A DNA stretch of 32,740 bases, from assembly GCA_050485365.1 (NCBI GenBank), contig JBJHBH010000039.1, positions 1 through 32,740 of the forward strand. Direction: 5' to 3'. The stretch is from JARFUG01 sp050485365 (GTDB lineage Bacteria; Desulfobacterota; Desulfuromonadia; Desulfuromonadales; JACZKF01). Made by a program: the position numbers and the translations under genes. The notes beneath the pieces were generated by a model. It ran no database searches and was not told where the DNA came from. It worked only from the letters and a program-made list of their open reading frames with translations. The stretch's first letter is position 1; each line of letters begins with the position of its first letter. Positions 1 through 7,960 of this stretch are shown piece after piece.

Positions 1-1365
1 CGCCGCGCGCGAAGGCGCCGCGTGGGGCGGGGGGGAAACCGGCCGCGGGCGGGGCGCCGTCGCCCCTCCGGCCGCTTCGGGCGCCCGCCGGGCGTCGCGC
101 CGAAGCAGCGCCTCGTCGACCCCCGTGCGGGCCGCCAGCGCCTTCAGGTACAGATCCTTCTCGATGTCGCCGGACACCAGGGCGATGCGCGAGGCGACCT
201 CTCTGGCCGCCCTGGCGCGCCCCTCGATCCCCTGACCCGCGGCGGCGAGCTCTGCCTCCATGAAGACCTCCAGCGCCGGGCGGGCGGCGGCGAGGCGCTC
301 TGCGAAAGCCTCGGCCCCCTTCTTCTGCACGAAGGAGTCGGGGTCGTCCCCCGGATCGAGATCGATCAGCGCGGGGTGGACCCCCTCGCCCAGCATCGTC
401 TCCATGGCGCGAAAGGCCGCCTTGCGCCCCGCCGCGTCCTGATCGAAGAGGAGCAGGAGCCTGGGGGCGTAGCGCTTGAGGAGCCGGGCGTGGTCGCCCG
501 TCAGGGCGGTGCCGCAGGTCGCCACGACGTTGTGGATGCCGGCGCGCGCCAGGGCGAGGTGGTCGAAGTACCCCTCCACGACGATGGCCTCGCCGCTTCG
601 GCGCATGGCGTCCTTGGCCTGATGCAGCCCGTACAGCATCCGCCCCTTGTGATAGAGGCGCGACTCGGGGGAGTTGATGTATTTGGGGAGCGCATCGTCG
701 AGCACCCGCCCGCCGAAGGCCGCCACCCGCCCCCGCTCATCGACGATGGGAAAGAGGAGCCGACGACGAAACTGGTCGATGTCCCCCTTGCCGCTCTTGG
801 CCGGGCGCACCAGGCCGAGCTCGCGTCCCCAGCGCGCATCGAATCCCTTTTGCTCCAGATGGGCGGCGAGGCCGTCCCACTTCTCGGGGGCGTATCCGAG
901 GCGAAAGGCGCGGGCGATCTCGCCGTCGTACCCCCTCGCCTTGAGATAGCGCCGCCCCGGCGCCCCCTCGGGCGCCTCGATCAGGATCTGATGGTAGTAA
1001 TCGCAGGCGACCTCGGCGATGCGCGCCAGTCGCTCGATCTCCTCCTTGCGACGCTGCTCCTCCGGCGTCGGCGCCTCCTCCTCCACCGCGACGCCGGCAC
1101 GCTCGCCGAGCCGCCGCACCGCCTCGGGGAAGGTGAGCCCCTCCATGCGCATCAGGAACGAGAAGACGTTGCCGCCGACGCCGCAGCCGAAGCAGTGGAA
1201 GATCTGCCGCGCCGCGTTGACGTTGAACGACGGCGTCTTCTCCGAGTGAAAGGGGCACAGCCCCAGGTGGTTGGCCCCCGACCTCTTGAGCGGCAGGTAC
1301 GAAGAGACGACCTCGACGATGTCGGAGCGGTCCCGGATCTGCTGAATCGTCTCCTCGGGGATCAT
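1..1365 (-). CDS. dnaG: DNA primase DnaG (3' end outside window)
   Basis: DnaG makes the RNA primers for replication. The protein begins MIPEETIQQIRDRSDIVEVV and has the N-terminal zinc-ribbon CHC2 ligands C37, H40, C58 and C61. The TOPRIM core follows, with the VEGYFD motif (Glu264) and the metal-binding DQD at 308-310. About 455 codons are present without a stop; bacterial primases are usually near 600 residues, so the C-terminal DnaB-binding domain lies beyond the left edge. The ATG at 1365 is four bases after the mutS2 stop, so translation is probably coupled. In relatives rpoD usually comes next, which cannot be seen here. Identification is by motif and is very secure. Confidence 0.97.
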   Translation of the reverse strand, partial: MIPEETIQQIRDRSDIVEVVSSYLPLKRSGANHLGLCPFHSEKTPSFNVNAARQIFHCFGCGVGGNVFSFLMRMEGLTFPEAVRRLGERAGVAVEEEAPTPEEQRRKEEIERLARIAEVACDYYHQILIEAPEGAPGRRYLKARGYDGEIARAFRLGYAPEKWDGLAAHLEQKGFDARWGRELGLVRPAKSGKGDIDQFRRRLLFPIVDERGRVAAFGGRVLDDALPKYINSPESRLYHKGRMLYGLHQAKDAMRRSGEAIVVEGYFDHLALARAGIHNVVATCGTALTGDHARLLKRYAPRLLLLFDQDAAGRKAAFRAMETMLGEGVHPALIDLDPGDDPDSFVQKKGAEAFAERLAAARPALEVFMEAELAAAGQGIEGRARAAREVASRIALVSGDIEKDLYLKALAARTGVDEALLRRDARRAPEAAGGATAPRPRPVSPPPHAAPSRAA

Positions 1366-1369
1366 GGCG

Positions 1370-3763
1370 CTACCCCCTGAGCTCGGCGAGGGTGACGTTC
1401 TCGCCACCGTGCGCCGGGTCGGCGCCGTAAAAGGCGCTCACCTCCCGGTGGCGGGCGAGGGCGTCGCGAACGGCCCGCCGCAAAATCCCCTCGCCGCTGC
1501 CGTGCGCGATCTCCACCAGCTTCACCCCGTGCAGCAGCGCATCGTCGAGGAAGCGCTCCAGAAGCGGCAGGGCGGCGTCGACGCGCATCCCCACCAGGAC
1601 AATCCGCGGCTTAAACCCCTCGCGCTCGACGCTGCTTCTGAGCGCCGCCCCCTTTTTTCCCTTCGAGGCGAAGCGGCGCGGAGAAGGCTGCTCAAGCTCG
1701 GCCAGAGGGCGACGCAGCTTCTTGCCGGCGAGGGAGAGCTCGACCTCGTCGCCGACGATGCGCACCACCTCCCCTTCGGCCCCCAGCGCCGGGATGCGCA
1801 GCAGCTCTCCGGGGCGCACCCCCTTGGGGACCCTCCCCGTGCGGGGCGCCTCGGGCCTGAGGGCCGCCACATCCTGGCGCACCTGCTGAAGCTCGCCCAC
1901 GATGCGCGCGCGCTCGGGAGGTGCCGCCCCCGCCTTGGCGGCCTCGTCGAGCAAGGTTTTCAGAGAGCGTTCGGCCGCCTTCAGACGATCCTCGCCGCGC
2001 CGCGCGGCCTTCTCCAGAAGGGCGCGCTTCTGTTCCTCAATCTCGCGTAAAAGTCGTTTGCGGCGCTCCCGATCCGAAGCCGCTTCAGCCCGAAGACGCC
2101 GTGCCTCTTCGAGCTCGGCCGCCAGGGTCTTGCGCAGCCGGTTCAGCTCCTCGATAAGCTCGAGCCCCTCGCGCTCCCCTCCCCCCAGGTAGCGCCCGGC
2201 CGCCTCGAGGACGTCCCCCGGAAGACCGAGGCGCCCCGCGATGGTGAAGGCGTTGCTCGCCCCGGGGATGCCGTAATGCAGCCGATAGGTCGGAGCGAGC
2301 GAAACGCCGTCGAACTCCACCGCCGCGTTTTCGACCCCCTCGCGCAGGTGGGCGTACCCTTTGAGGAGGTTGAGGTGCGTGGTGAGGATCACCCGCGCGC
2401 CGCGCCCCCGCAGCGCATCGAGGACCGCCAGGGCAAGCGCCCCCCCTTCGGCGGGGTCGGTGCCGGTCCCCGCCTCGTCCAGAAGGACGAGGGAGTCGCC
2501 GTCGGCCTCGGCCAGGATGCGCCCGATGCGCGTCAGGTGCCCGGAGAAGGTCGAGAGGCTCTCCTCGATGCTCTGCTCGTCGCCGATGTCGGCGAAGACC
2601 CGTCCGAAAAGGTGCAGGCGACTCTCCCCCCTGCACGGCAAGTGCAGCCCGGATCGCGCCATGAGCACCAGCAGCCCCGCCGTCTTCAGGGTCACCGTCT
2701 TGCCGCCGGTGTTGGGGCCGCTGATCACCAGAGTGTCGCGCCCTTCGCCGAGACGGATGTCGACCGGCACCGCCTCGATCCCCCGCGGCGTGCCGTCGGG
2801 GTTGAGAAGAAGGAGCGGGTGACGCGCCCCGACGAGCTCGACGAGGGGCTCGTCGGTCAGATGCGGGGCGCTGCCGTCGCAGGCGATGGAGAAGCGCGCG
2901 CAGGCGGCGGTGAAATCGAGCTGTGCCAGAATCTGCTGGTTCGCCGCCAGCGCCGCGGCGTCGCGGCGGACCAGGGCGCACAGGCGGCGCAAAATGCGCT
3001 CGATCTCGCGCTGCTCGTCGCGCTGCAGCTTCTGCAGGCGGTTGTTCTCCTCCAGCACCGCCGTCGGCTCGACGAAGAGGGTCTGTCCGCTGGCCGACTC
3101 GTCGTGGACGAACCCCTTGACCTGCCCGCGGTGGTCGGCCCGCACCGGCATGACGTAGCGCCCTCCGCGCTCGGTGACGATCCTCTCCTGAAACGCCGAA
3201 GCGAGGTGCTCGTTGGTGAGAAGCCTCTCCAGCATCCGGCGGATGCGGGTGCGGGTCTGCTGAATGTCGTGGCGCAGATCGCCGAGCTCGAAGGAGGCGC
3301 TGTCGAGGATCTCCCCCCGCGCCCCGATCGCCTCACGGATCTGCCGGCGCAGCTCGCTCAGGGCGACGAGCCCCGCGGCGATCTCCGCCAGGCGCGGCGC
3401 CTGCTGCGCCTGTGCGAAGTAGCGCCGGCAGTCATCGGCCGCCTCGACCGACGCCAGAACGTCGAGGAGAGCATCGGGGGCGAGCCACGCCCCTTCAGCC
3501 CGCAGTTGCCGCAGCGTCGCACGCAGATCGCGCGCCCCACCGAGGGGGGGGGCGCCTGTCGAAGCCAGCAACCCCGCCATCTCCGAGGTAAGTGCCAGGG
3601 AGGCGGCGACCTGCGCGTCGTCCTCCAGGGGGCGCAGCGCCTCGGCCCGCTCCCGTCCGGGAGCGCTGGAGGTGAACCCGGCGAGGATCGCCGTGATCTT
3701 GTCGTATTCGAGAACCCGGAGGGTTTCTTCCATCATCGAAGAGGCCGCTCGGCGATCCGCCAT
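1370..3763 (-). CDS. mutS2: MutS2 family ATPase with C-terminal Smr domain
   Basis: This is a MutS2-type ATPase of 797 residues, a normal length. MutS2 proteins act on branched DNA or collided ribosomes rather than in mismatch repair, and the mismatch-binding domain of MutS is absent. The Walker A motif GPNTGGKT is at 349-356 and Walker B LLDEAGTGTD is around D429-E430. A charged coiled-coil follows at about 530-605, then a C-terminal Smr domain from about 715. The Smr motif usually written LDLRG reads IVLVG, and the second motif is HGSGEG, so nuclease activity is uncertain. The first ATG (3763) directly abuts the cvpA stop; ATG codons at residues 10-11 are alternative starts. Confidence 0.95.
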   Translation of the reverse strand: MADRRAASSMMEETLRVLEYDKITAILAGFTSSAPGRERAEALRPLEDDAQVAASLALTSEMAGLLASTGAPPLGGARDLRATLRQLRAEGAWLAPDALLDVLASVEAADDCRRYFAQAQQAPRLAEIAAGLVALSELRRQIREAIGARGEILDSASFELGDLRHDIQQTRTRIRRMLERLLTNEHLASAFQERIVTERGGRYVMPVRADHRGQVKGFVHDESASGQTLFVEPTAVLEENNRLQKLQRDEQREIERILRRLCALVRRDAAALAANQQILAQLDFTAACARFSIACDGSAPHLTDEPLVELVGARHPLLLLNPDGTPRGIEAVPVDIRLGEGRDTLVISGPNTGGKTVTLKTAGLLVLMARSGLHLPCRGESRLHLFGRVFADIGDEQSIEESLSTFSGHLTRIGRILAEADGDSLVLLDEAGTGTDPAEGGALALAVLDALRGRGARVILTTHLNLLKGYAHLREGVENAAVEFDGVSLAPTYRLHYGIPGASNAFTIAGRLGLPGDVLEAAGRYLGGGEREGLELIEELNRLRKTLAAELEEARRLRAEAASDRERRKRLLREIEEQKRALLEKAARRGEDRLKAAERSLKTLLDEAAKAGAAPPERARIVGELQQVRQDVAALRPEAPRTGRVPKGVRPGELLRIPALGAEGEVVRIVGDEVELSLAGKKLRRPLAELEQPSPRRFASKGKKGAALRSSVEREGFKPRIVLVGMRVDAALPLLERFLDDALLHGVKLVEIAHGSGEGILRRAVRDALARHREVSAFYGADPAHGGENVTLAELRG

Positions 3764-4255
3764 CTATCGCCACTCGGCGAAAAAGCGCCGGCTTTCCTGA
3801 AACGCCGTCTCCCCCAGGTCGACGAAGGGGCGGGCGAGCTGAGACTCGAAGAGGGTGCGCTCGACCCCCTCGGGCAGATCGGCCAGAGAGAAGGTGAACA
3901 GGACGACCGCCACGAGCAGAGCCCCCTCGGCCAGGCCGAAGAATCCTCCCGCGACTCTGTTGAGCCCACCGAGAAAGAGCAACTGGACGAAACGCGAGAG
4001 CAGATAGCCCAGAACGGCGAAAAAGAGCACGGTACTGACGAACAGAAGGACGAAGGCGACGACGACCGCAACCTGTGACGAGATGCCGAAGATCGACATC
4101 AGCACGTCGGCCAGGGGGAGATGGAAGCGAAAGGCGAATAAAGCGCCGAGCAAAAGACCCGCCAGCGCGCATACCTCCCGAAGCAGGCCGCGCCACACCC
4201 CCTTGATCAGAAATGCCGCCAGAACGATCAGGATGCCGATGTCGAGGTAGTTCAT
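3764..4255 (-). CDS. cvpA: CvpA family inner-membrane protein
   Basis: The 163-residue protein starts MNYLDIGILIVLAAFLIKGV and has four hydrophobic segments, at about 5-25, 30-50, 60-90 and 100-125, followed by a short polar tail. This matches the CvpA/colicin V production family, whose members are inner-membrane proteins of poorly defined role; a link to envelope integrity has been proposed. The start ATG is 22 bases after the yqeY stop and has AAGG upstream. Its TAG stop directly touches the mutS2 ATG, and cvpA next to mutS2 is a common arrangement. Family assignment rests on length, topology and context; the biochemical function cannot be read from the sequence. Confidence 0.85.
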   Translation of the reverse strand: MNYLDIGILIVLAAFLIKGVWRGLLREVCALAGLLLGALFAFRFHLPLADVLMSIFGISSQVAVVVAFVLLFVSTVLFFAVLGYLLSRFVQLLFLGGLNRVAGGFFGLAEGALLVAVVLFTFSLADLPEGVERTLFESQLARPFVDLGETAFQESRRFFAEWR

Positions 4256-4277
4256 CGCGCCTTCTGCACCTTTTTCA

Positions 4278-4724
4278 TCAGCGCGAAAGCCGGGCCTTCA
4301 CCCTCTCGCTGACCTCACGCCCGTCGGCCCGTCCGGTGGTGCGGGCGCTCACCACCTTCATCACCTTGCCCATGTCCTTCATCGACGAGGCGCCCGTCTC
4401 GGCCACCGCCTCCTCGATGAGGGCGTCGATCTCGTCGGCGCTGAGCTGCGACGGCAGAAACTCCAGCAGGATCGCAAGCTCCTCTTCTTCCTTGCGGGCG
4501 AGGTCGTCCCGGTCGTTCTCGCGGTAGAGCTGCGCCGACTCGCGCCGCTGCTTCACCAGAGTCGACAGCACGGCCACCACCTCGTCGTCGCCAAGCTCGC
4601 GGCGCTCGTCGATCTCCTTGTTCTTGATCGCGGTGCGCATCAGTCGGATGGCGTTCAGGCGCAACGAATCCTTGGCCCGCATCGCCTCCTTCATCGCTTC
4701 GCCGAGTCGCTCTTTGAGATCCAT
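4278..4724 (-). CDS. yqeY: GatB/YqeY domain protein
   Basis: A 148-residue protein beginning MDLKERLGEAMKEAMRAKDS, with the family signatures LRLNAIRLMRTAIKNKEID and a C-terminal helical domain containing DMGKVMKVV. YqeY resembles the tail domain of the amidotransferase subunit GatB, and a role in tRNA-linked amidation has been suggested but not settled. I chose the ATG at 4724 because GGGAG lies about six bases upstream and the conserved family start is there; the frame is open further upstream but that stretch looks non-coding. The gene stands between hisIE and cvpA-mutS2-dnaG. In many bacteria it is found between rpsU and dnaG; no rpsU is visible here. Confidence 0.92.
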   Translation of the reverse strand: MDLKERLGEAMKEAMRAKDSLRLNAIRLMRTAIKNKEIDERRELGDDEVVAVLSTLVKQRRESAQLYRENDRDDLARKEEEELAILLEFLPSQLSADEIDALIEEAVAETGASSMKDMGKVMKVVSARTTGRADGREVSERVKARLSR

Positions 4725-4818
4725 GTCTGCTCCCTTATTCGGGCGGTCCCATTCACCAGGTGCGAGAGGGGGCTCGTGCCCGGGCGAACCGTTGATTTTT
4801 TCGGAGAAACGCAAAGAA

Positions 4819-4841
4819 GGGCAACCGGTGATCCGGCGCCC
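4819..4841 (-). other. Imperfect hairpin in hisIE-yqeY gap
   Basis: The 165-bp gap between hisIE and yqeY contains one clear dyad: GGGC, CCGG, a TGAT loop, then CCGG and GCCC. On the transcript it is followed by a T-rich stretch with interruptions, so it could be a weak terminator or attenuator of the his genes. There is no clean T-run and I saw no convincing promoter for yqeY. The rest of the gap shows nothing recognisable. Confidence 0.35.
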
Positions 4842-4889
4842 TGCTCAGCAATTGGACATGGTAGCCGATTTCGGCCGGGGATACAATCT

Positions 4890-5591
4890 CTATTTCTCCC
4901 CTCGGGAGCGCCCCTCTTTCTCCTCGATGCCGGAGAGGCCGAAGCGGCGGCGCAACTCGGCATAGACGCGCTCGGGGGGGAGGTCGTAGTACCCGAGCAG
5001 CACCAGAGCGTGGAAGAAGAGGTCGGCCGTCTCGCTGACGATCTCGTCGCGATCGCCCCCCTTGCCCGCCACGGCGGTCTCCGTCGCCTCCTCGCCGATC
5101 TTGCCGAGGATCTTGTCGAGCCCTTTGGCGTAGAGGGAGGCGACATACGACTTCCGCGAGGGGTTCGCCTTGCGCTCCTGGATGACGTGGTAGAGGGCGT
5201 CGAGGATATCGGTGCGGGCGTACAGGGCGGCGGCGTCGACGGCCTTCTCCCCCTCGGCGCGAAACCCGTCGGCCGCAAGGACGCGGTGAAAGCAGCTGCG
5301 GTGTCCGGTGTGGCACGCAGCCCCTTCCTGCTCGATGTCGATCAACAGCGCGTCGCCGTCGCAGTCGAGGCGAATGGCGCGCACCGTCTGAACGTGCCCC
5401 GAGCTCTCCCCCTTCATCCACAGCGCCCGGCGCGAACGCGACCAGTAGTGAACCTTCCCCGTCGCCGCCGTCTTTTCGAGCGCCTCGGCGTTCATCCACG
5501 CCATCATCAGCACCTCGCCGCTCTCGGCGTCGCGGGTGATGGCGGCCACCAGGCCGTTCTCGTCGAATTTGATCTGGTCGATAGGAGACAT
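4890..5591 (-). CDS. hisI: Bifunctional phosphoribosyl-AMP cyclohydrolase / phosphoribosyl-ATP pyrophosphatase HisIE
   Basis: This fusion enzyme catalyses the second and third steps of histidine synthesis. Residues 1-115 form the HisI cyclohydrolase, with the Mg-binding D76, D78, D80 in LDCDGD and zinc ligands C77, C93 and C100 (ACHTGHRSC). Residues from about 120 form the HisE pyrophosphohydrolase, with the helical motif GEEATETAVAGKGGDRDEI and a following ETADLFFH. The total of 233 residues fits the fused form. The start ATG at 5591 has GGAA at short distance, and a heptamer repeat array lies just upstream. It is the last his gene of the cluster and follows hisF by 105 bp. The C-terminal 15 residues are charged and poorly conserved. 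Confidence 0.97.
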   Translation of the reverse strand: MSPIDQIKFDENGLVAAITRDAESGEVLMMAWMNAEALEKTAATGKVHYWSRSRRALWMKGESSGHVQTVRAIRLDCDGDALLIDIEQEGAACHTGHRSCFHRVLAADGFRAEGEKAVDAAALYARTDILDALYHVIQERKANPSRKSYVASLYAKGLDKILGKIGEEATETAVAGKGGDRDEIVSETADLFFHALVLLGYYDLPPERVYAELRRRFGLSGIEEKEGRSRGEK

Positions 5592-5608
5592 GGAAATTCC
5601 GTTTCGCA

Positions 5609-5689
5609 GGGACGAGGGACGCGGGACGCGAAAACCAGAGGCGAGAGGAAGTCCGCATCCCTCGCACCGCGTACCGCGTACCGCGTTCC
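5609..5689. repeat. Heptamer array with inverted arms, hisF-hisIE junction
   Basis: On the plus strand the left arm is three 7-mers (GGGACGA, GGGACGC, GGGACGC; 5609-5629). The right arm is five 7-mers (GCATCCC, TCGCACC, GCGTACC twice, GCGTTCC; 5655-5689). The arms are approximate reverse complements, so the transcript could form a hairpin between hisF and hisIE. The same GGGACGC family recurs upstream of nuoG at 28373. The array ends seven bases before the hisF stop codon. Confidence 0.85.
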
Positions 5690-5696
5690 GGATTTT

Positions 5697-6464
5697 TTAC
5701 AACCTTACGGCCACGCCGCGTCCAGCCAAATACTCTTTACACTCACGGATGGTGTGCTGGCGGAAGTGGAAGATGCTGGCGGCCAGGGCGGCGCTCGCCC
5801 CCCCTTCGACGAGCCCCTCGCGGATGTGCTCCAGGCTTCCGACGCCCCCCGAGGCGATGACGGGGATGCGCACCCGATCGCTCACCGCACGGGTGAGGCG
5901 CACGTCGTAGCCGTCGCGGGTGCCGTCCTTGTCCATGGAGGTCAGCAGGATCTCCCCCGCGCCGAGGCGCTCCATGCGGGCGGCCCACTCGACGGCGTCG
6001 ATGCCGGTGGCGTTGCGGCCGCCGTGGGTGTAGACCTCCCAGCGCTCCTGGTCTCCGTCGCGCACGCGCCGGGCGTCGATGGCGACGACGGTGCACTGGG
6101 AACCGAAGCGCTCGGCCGCCTCGCGCACGAACTCGGGGCGGTGGACCGCGGCGGTGTTGATGGAGACCTTGTCGGCGCCGGCGTTGAGGAGGTTGCGGAT
6201 ATCGGCGATCTCGCGCACCCCGCCCCCGACGGTCAGGGGCATGAAGACGCGCTCGGCGGTTCGCGCCACGACATCGAGGATGATGCCGCGCTTCTCGTGC
6301 GAAGCGGTGATGTCGAGAAAGATCAGCTCGTCGGCCCCCTGGGCGTCATAGGCCTCGGCGGCTTCCACCGGGTCGCCCGCGTCGCGCAGCTCGACGAACT
6401 GAACACCCTTGACGACGCGGCCGTCCTTGACGTCGAGGCAGGGGATGATGCGTTTGGAAAGCAT
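5697..6464 (-). CDS. hisF: Imidazole glycerol phosphate synthase cyclase subunit HisF
   Basis: HisF is the (beta/alpha)8-barrel cyclase. It takes ammonia from HisH and converts PRFAR to imidazole glycerol phosphate plus AICAR. The protein has 255 residues, a normal length, beginning MLSKRIIPCLDV. The two catalytic aspartates are D11 (PCLDV) and D130 (VVAIDAR), and the phosphate-binding glycine loops LTVGGGVR and IASGGVGS are present. The ATG at 6464 has a strong AAGGAG site. It is separated from hisA by 84 bp, most of it a heptamer array. Its partner subunit hisH is in the same operon, two genes upstream. Confidence 0.98.
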   Translation of the reverse strand: MLSKRIIPCLDVKDGRVVKGVQFVELRDAGDPVEAAEAYDAQGADELIFLDITASHEKRGIILDVVARTAERVFMPLTVGGGVREIADIRNLLNAGADKVSINTAAVHRPEFVREAAERFGSQCTVVAIDARRVRDGDQERWEVYTHGGRNATGIDAVEWAARMERLGAGEILLTSMDKDGTRDGYDVRLTRAVSDRVRIPVIASGGVGSLEHIREGLVEGGASAALAASIFHFRQHTIRECKEYLAGRGVAVRL

Positions 6465-6480
6465 AAAGCTCCTTGCGTCG

Positions 6481-6551
6481 CAGGTTTCAGGTTCCAGGTT
6501 TCAGATCCATGCCTTTAAACCTGATACCTGATACCTGATACCTGATACCTA
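6481..6551. repeat. Heptamer array with inverted arms, hisA-hisF junction
   Basis: The left arm (6481-6508) is four 7-mers of the type CAGGTTT. The right arm (6519-6546) is four perfect copies of ACCTGAT followed by the truncated ACCTA. Loop 6509-6518. The AGGT and ACCT arms can pair. The last truncated unit contains the complement of the hisA TAG stop codon (6549-6551), so the array begins inside the stop. Confidence 0.9.
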
Positions 6552-7277
6552 TCTGCCTTTAGTGAGCGCTACAGCCGCCCGCAGATCGAGGGCCCCGGTG
6601 TAGATCGCCTTTCCGGTGATGACCCCCACGACCCCCGAATCCTCGACGGCCATGAGGTTCTCGATGTCCTTGAGGCTCGAGACGCCGCCGGAGGCGATGA
6701 CGGGGATGGAGATCGCCTCGGCCAGGGCGCGGGTCGCTTCGATGTTGGGCCCCTGCATCATGCCGTCGCGGGCGATGTCGGTGTAGATGATCGCCTCGAC
6801 GCCGTACCCCTCCATCTCGCGGGCGAGCTCGGTCGCGCTCTTCTCGGTGACGTCGGCCCAGCCGCGAACCGCCACTTTTCCCCCCTTGGCGTCGATCCCC
6901 ACCACGATGCGCCCCGGAAAGAGGCGGCACGCCTCGGCGACGATCTGCGGATTCTCCTTGGCGACGGTGCCGAGGATCACCCGGCCGATCCCCAGCTCCA
7001 GATACGCCTCGATCGTCTTGAGGTCACGGATGCCCCCGCCGAGCTCGGTGGGGATGTCGATGGCCGCCACGATGGCGGCGATCGCCTCGCGGTTGCGCGG
7101 AACGCCGGCGAAGGCGCCGTCGAGATCGACGATGTGCAGCAGCTCCCCCCCCTCGCGCTGCCAGTGGAGCGCCTGCGCGCCGGGGTCGTCCGAGTAGACG
7201 GTGTCCTTCTCCATGAGCCCCTGCTCCAGCCGGACGCAGCGCCCTTCCTTCAGATCGATGGCGGGTATGACGATCAT
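6549..7277 (-). CDS. hisA: ProFAR isomerase HisA
   Basis: HisA (phosphoribosylformimino-AICAR ribotide isomerase) opens the ribose of ProFAR to give PRFAR, the fourth step of histidine synthesis. It is a (beta/alpha)8-barrel related to HisF, 242 residues here. The catalytic Asp8 is in VIPAIDLKEG, and the second half carries AIIYTDIARDG and the phosphate loop PVIASGGVSS. I use the ATG at 7277 because AAGGA lies about seven bases upstream and the family begins MIVIPAIDL. The frame is open upstream only through a palindromic repeat, which would add about 15 spurious residues. The stop codon lies in the last unit of the downstream heptamer array. Confidence 0.97.
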   Translation of the reverse strand: MIVIPAIDLKEGRCVRLEQGLMEKDTVYSDDPGAQALHWQREGGELLHIVDLDGAFAGVPRNREAIAAIVAAIDIPTELGGGIRDLKTIEAYLELGIGRVILGTVAKENPQIVAEACRLFPGRIVVGIDAKGGKVAVRGWADVTEKSATELAREMEGYGVEAIIYTDIARDGMMQGPNIEATRALAEAISIPVIASGGVSSLKDIENLMAVEDSGVVGVITGKAIYTGALDLRAAVALTKGR

Positions 7278-7290
7278 GTATGTCCTTTCG

Positions 7291-7337
7291 TAGGGGCGTG
7301 ATTCATCACGCCCAGGGCGCAATGAATTGCGCCCCTA
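7291..7337. repeat. Double palindrome, hisH-hisA junction
   Basis: Two 20-bp palindromes stand side by side: GGGCGTGATTCATCACGCCC at 7294-7313 and GGGCGCAATGAATTGCGCCC at 7315-7334. The pair is itself bounded by TAGGGGCG and CGCCCCTA. The unit fills the gap between the hisH stop (two bases away) and the hisA ribosome-binding site. A copy of the first palindrome, with its central two bases swapped, occurs at 14071. I recall similar palindromes as dispersed repeats in other bacteria. Confidence 0.88.
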
Positions 7338-7339
7338 CA

Positions 7340-7960
7340 TCACATTCTTCCGAAATTTTCCAGAATCTTCAGCCCGACCTGCTGGCTCTTCTCCGGGTGG
7401 AACTGGGTCGCCACGACGTTGTCCTTCCAGATGCTCGAACAAAAGGGGATGCCGTAGTCGGTCTCGGTGGCAACGACCTCCGGATCGTCCGGGACGACGT
7501 AGTACGAGTGGACGAAGTACACCGAGGCGCCGTCGTCGATGCCGCTGAAAATCGGGGCCGCGCGGCGAAGGGCGATGCCGTTCCACCCCATGTGCGGGAC
7601 CTTGAGCGCTTCGGCCCCGTTGCGCATCCCGTCGGGGAAGCGCACCACCTTGCCGGGGATGATCCCGAGCCCCTGGTGGCGCCCGAACTCCTCGCTCTCG
7701 GTGAACAGCAGCTGCAGCCCCAGGCAGATGCCGAGAAAGGGGCGGCCGCTACGCACGTGCGCAAGGATCGGCTCGACGAACCCCCCCTCGCGCAGATTGG
7801 CCATGCAGTCGCGAAAGGCGCCGACGCCGGGCAGAACGAGGCGCTCGGCCGTCTCGATGTCGCGCGGGTCCGAGGTCACCTTCGCCGCGAAGCCGACCTT
7901 CTCGAACCCCTTCTGCACGCTGCGCAGGTTTCCCATGCCGTAATCGATGACGGTGATCAT
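7340..7960 (-). CDS. hisH: Imidazole glycerol phosphate synthase glutaminase subunit HisH
   Basis: HisH is a class I glutamine amidotransferase that supplies ammonia to HisF. The 206-residue protein begins MITVIDYGMGNLRSV. The nucleophile is C79 in FLGICLGLQLLF, and the other triad residues are H188 and E190 in ATQFHPEKS. The oxyanion-strand motif LPGVGAF is near residue 43. Its ATG at 7960 shares one base with the hisB stop (TGATG), so the two are translationally coupled. The C-terminus ends against a palindromic repeat, with the last residue Met just before TGA. Confidence 0.98.
   Translation of the reverse strand: MITVIDYGMGNLRSVQKGFEKVGFAAKVTSDPRDIETAERLVLPGVGAFRDCMANLREGGFVEPILAHVRSGRPFLGICLGLQLLFTESEEFGRHQGLGIIPGKVVRFPDGMRNGAEALKVPHMGWNGIALRRAAPIFSGIDDGASVYFVHSYYVVPDDPEVVATETDYGIPFCSSIWKDNVVATQFHPEKSQQVGLKILENFGRM

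Noticed and set aside
22..4078. Long plus-strand open frames opposite dnaG and mutS2 (for example 22-1380 and 2276-4078)
   Set aside because: They are antisense to clear dnaG and mutS2, are Arg/Pro/Gly-rich, show no family motif, and result from high-GC codon bias removing stops on the other strand.
7278..7322. Longer HisA start using an in-frame ATG upstream
   Set aside because: The additional 15 residues come from the palindromic repeat, and the downstream ATG has a proper AAGGA site and the conserved family N-terminus.
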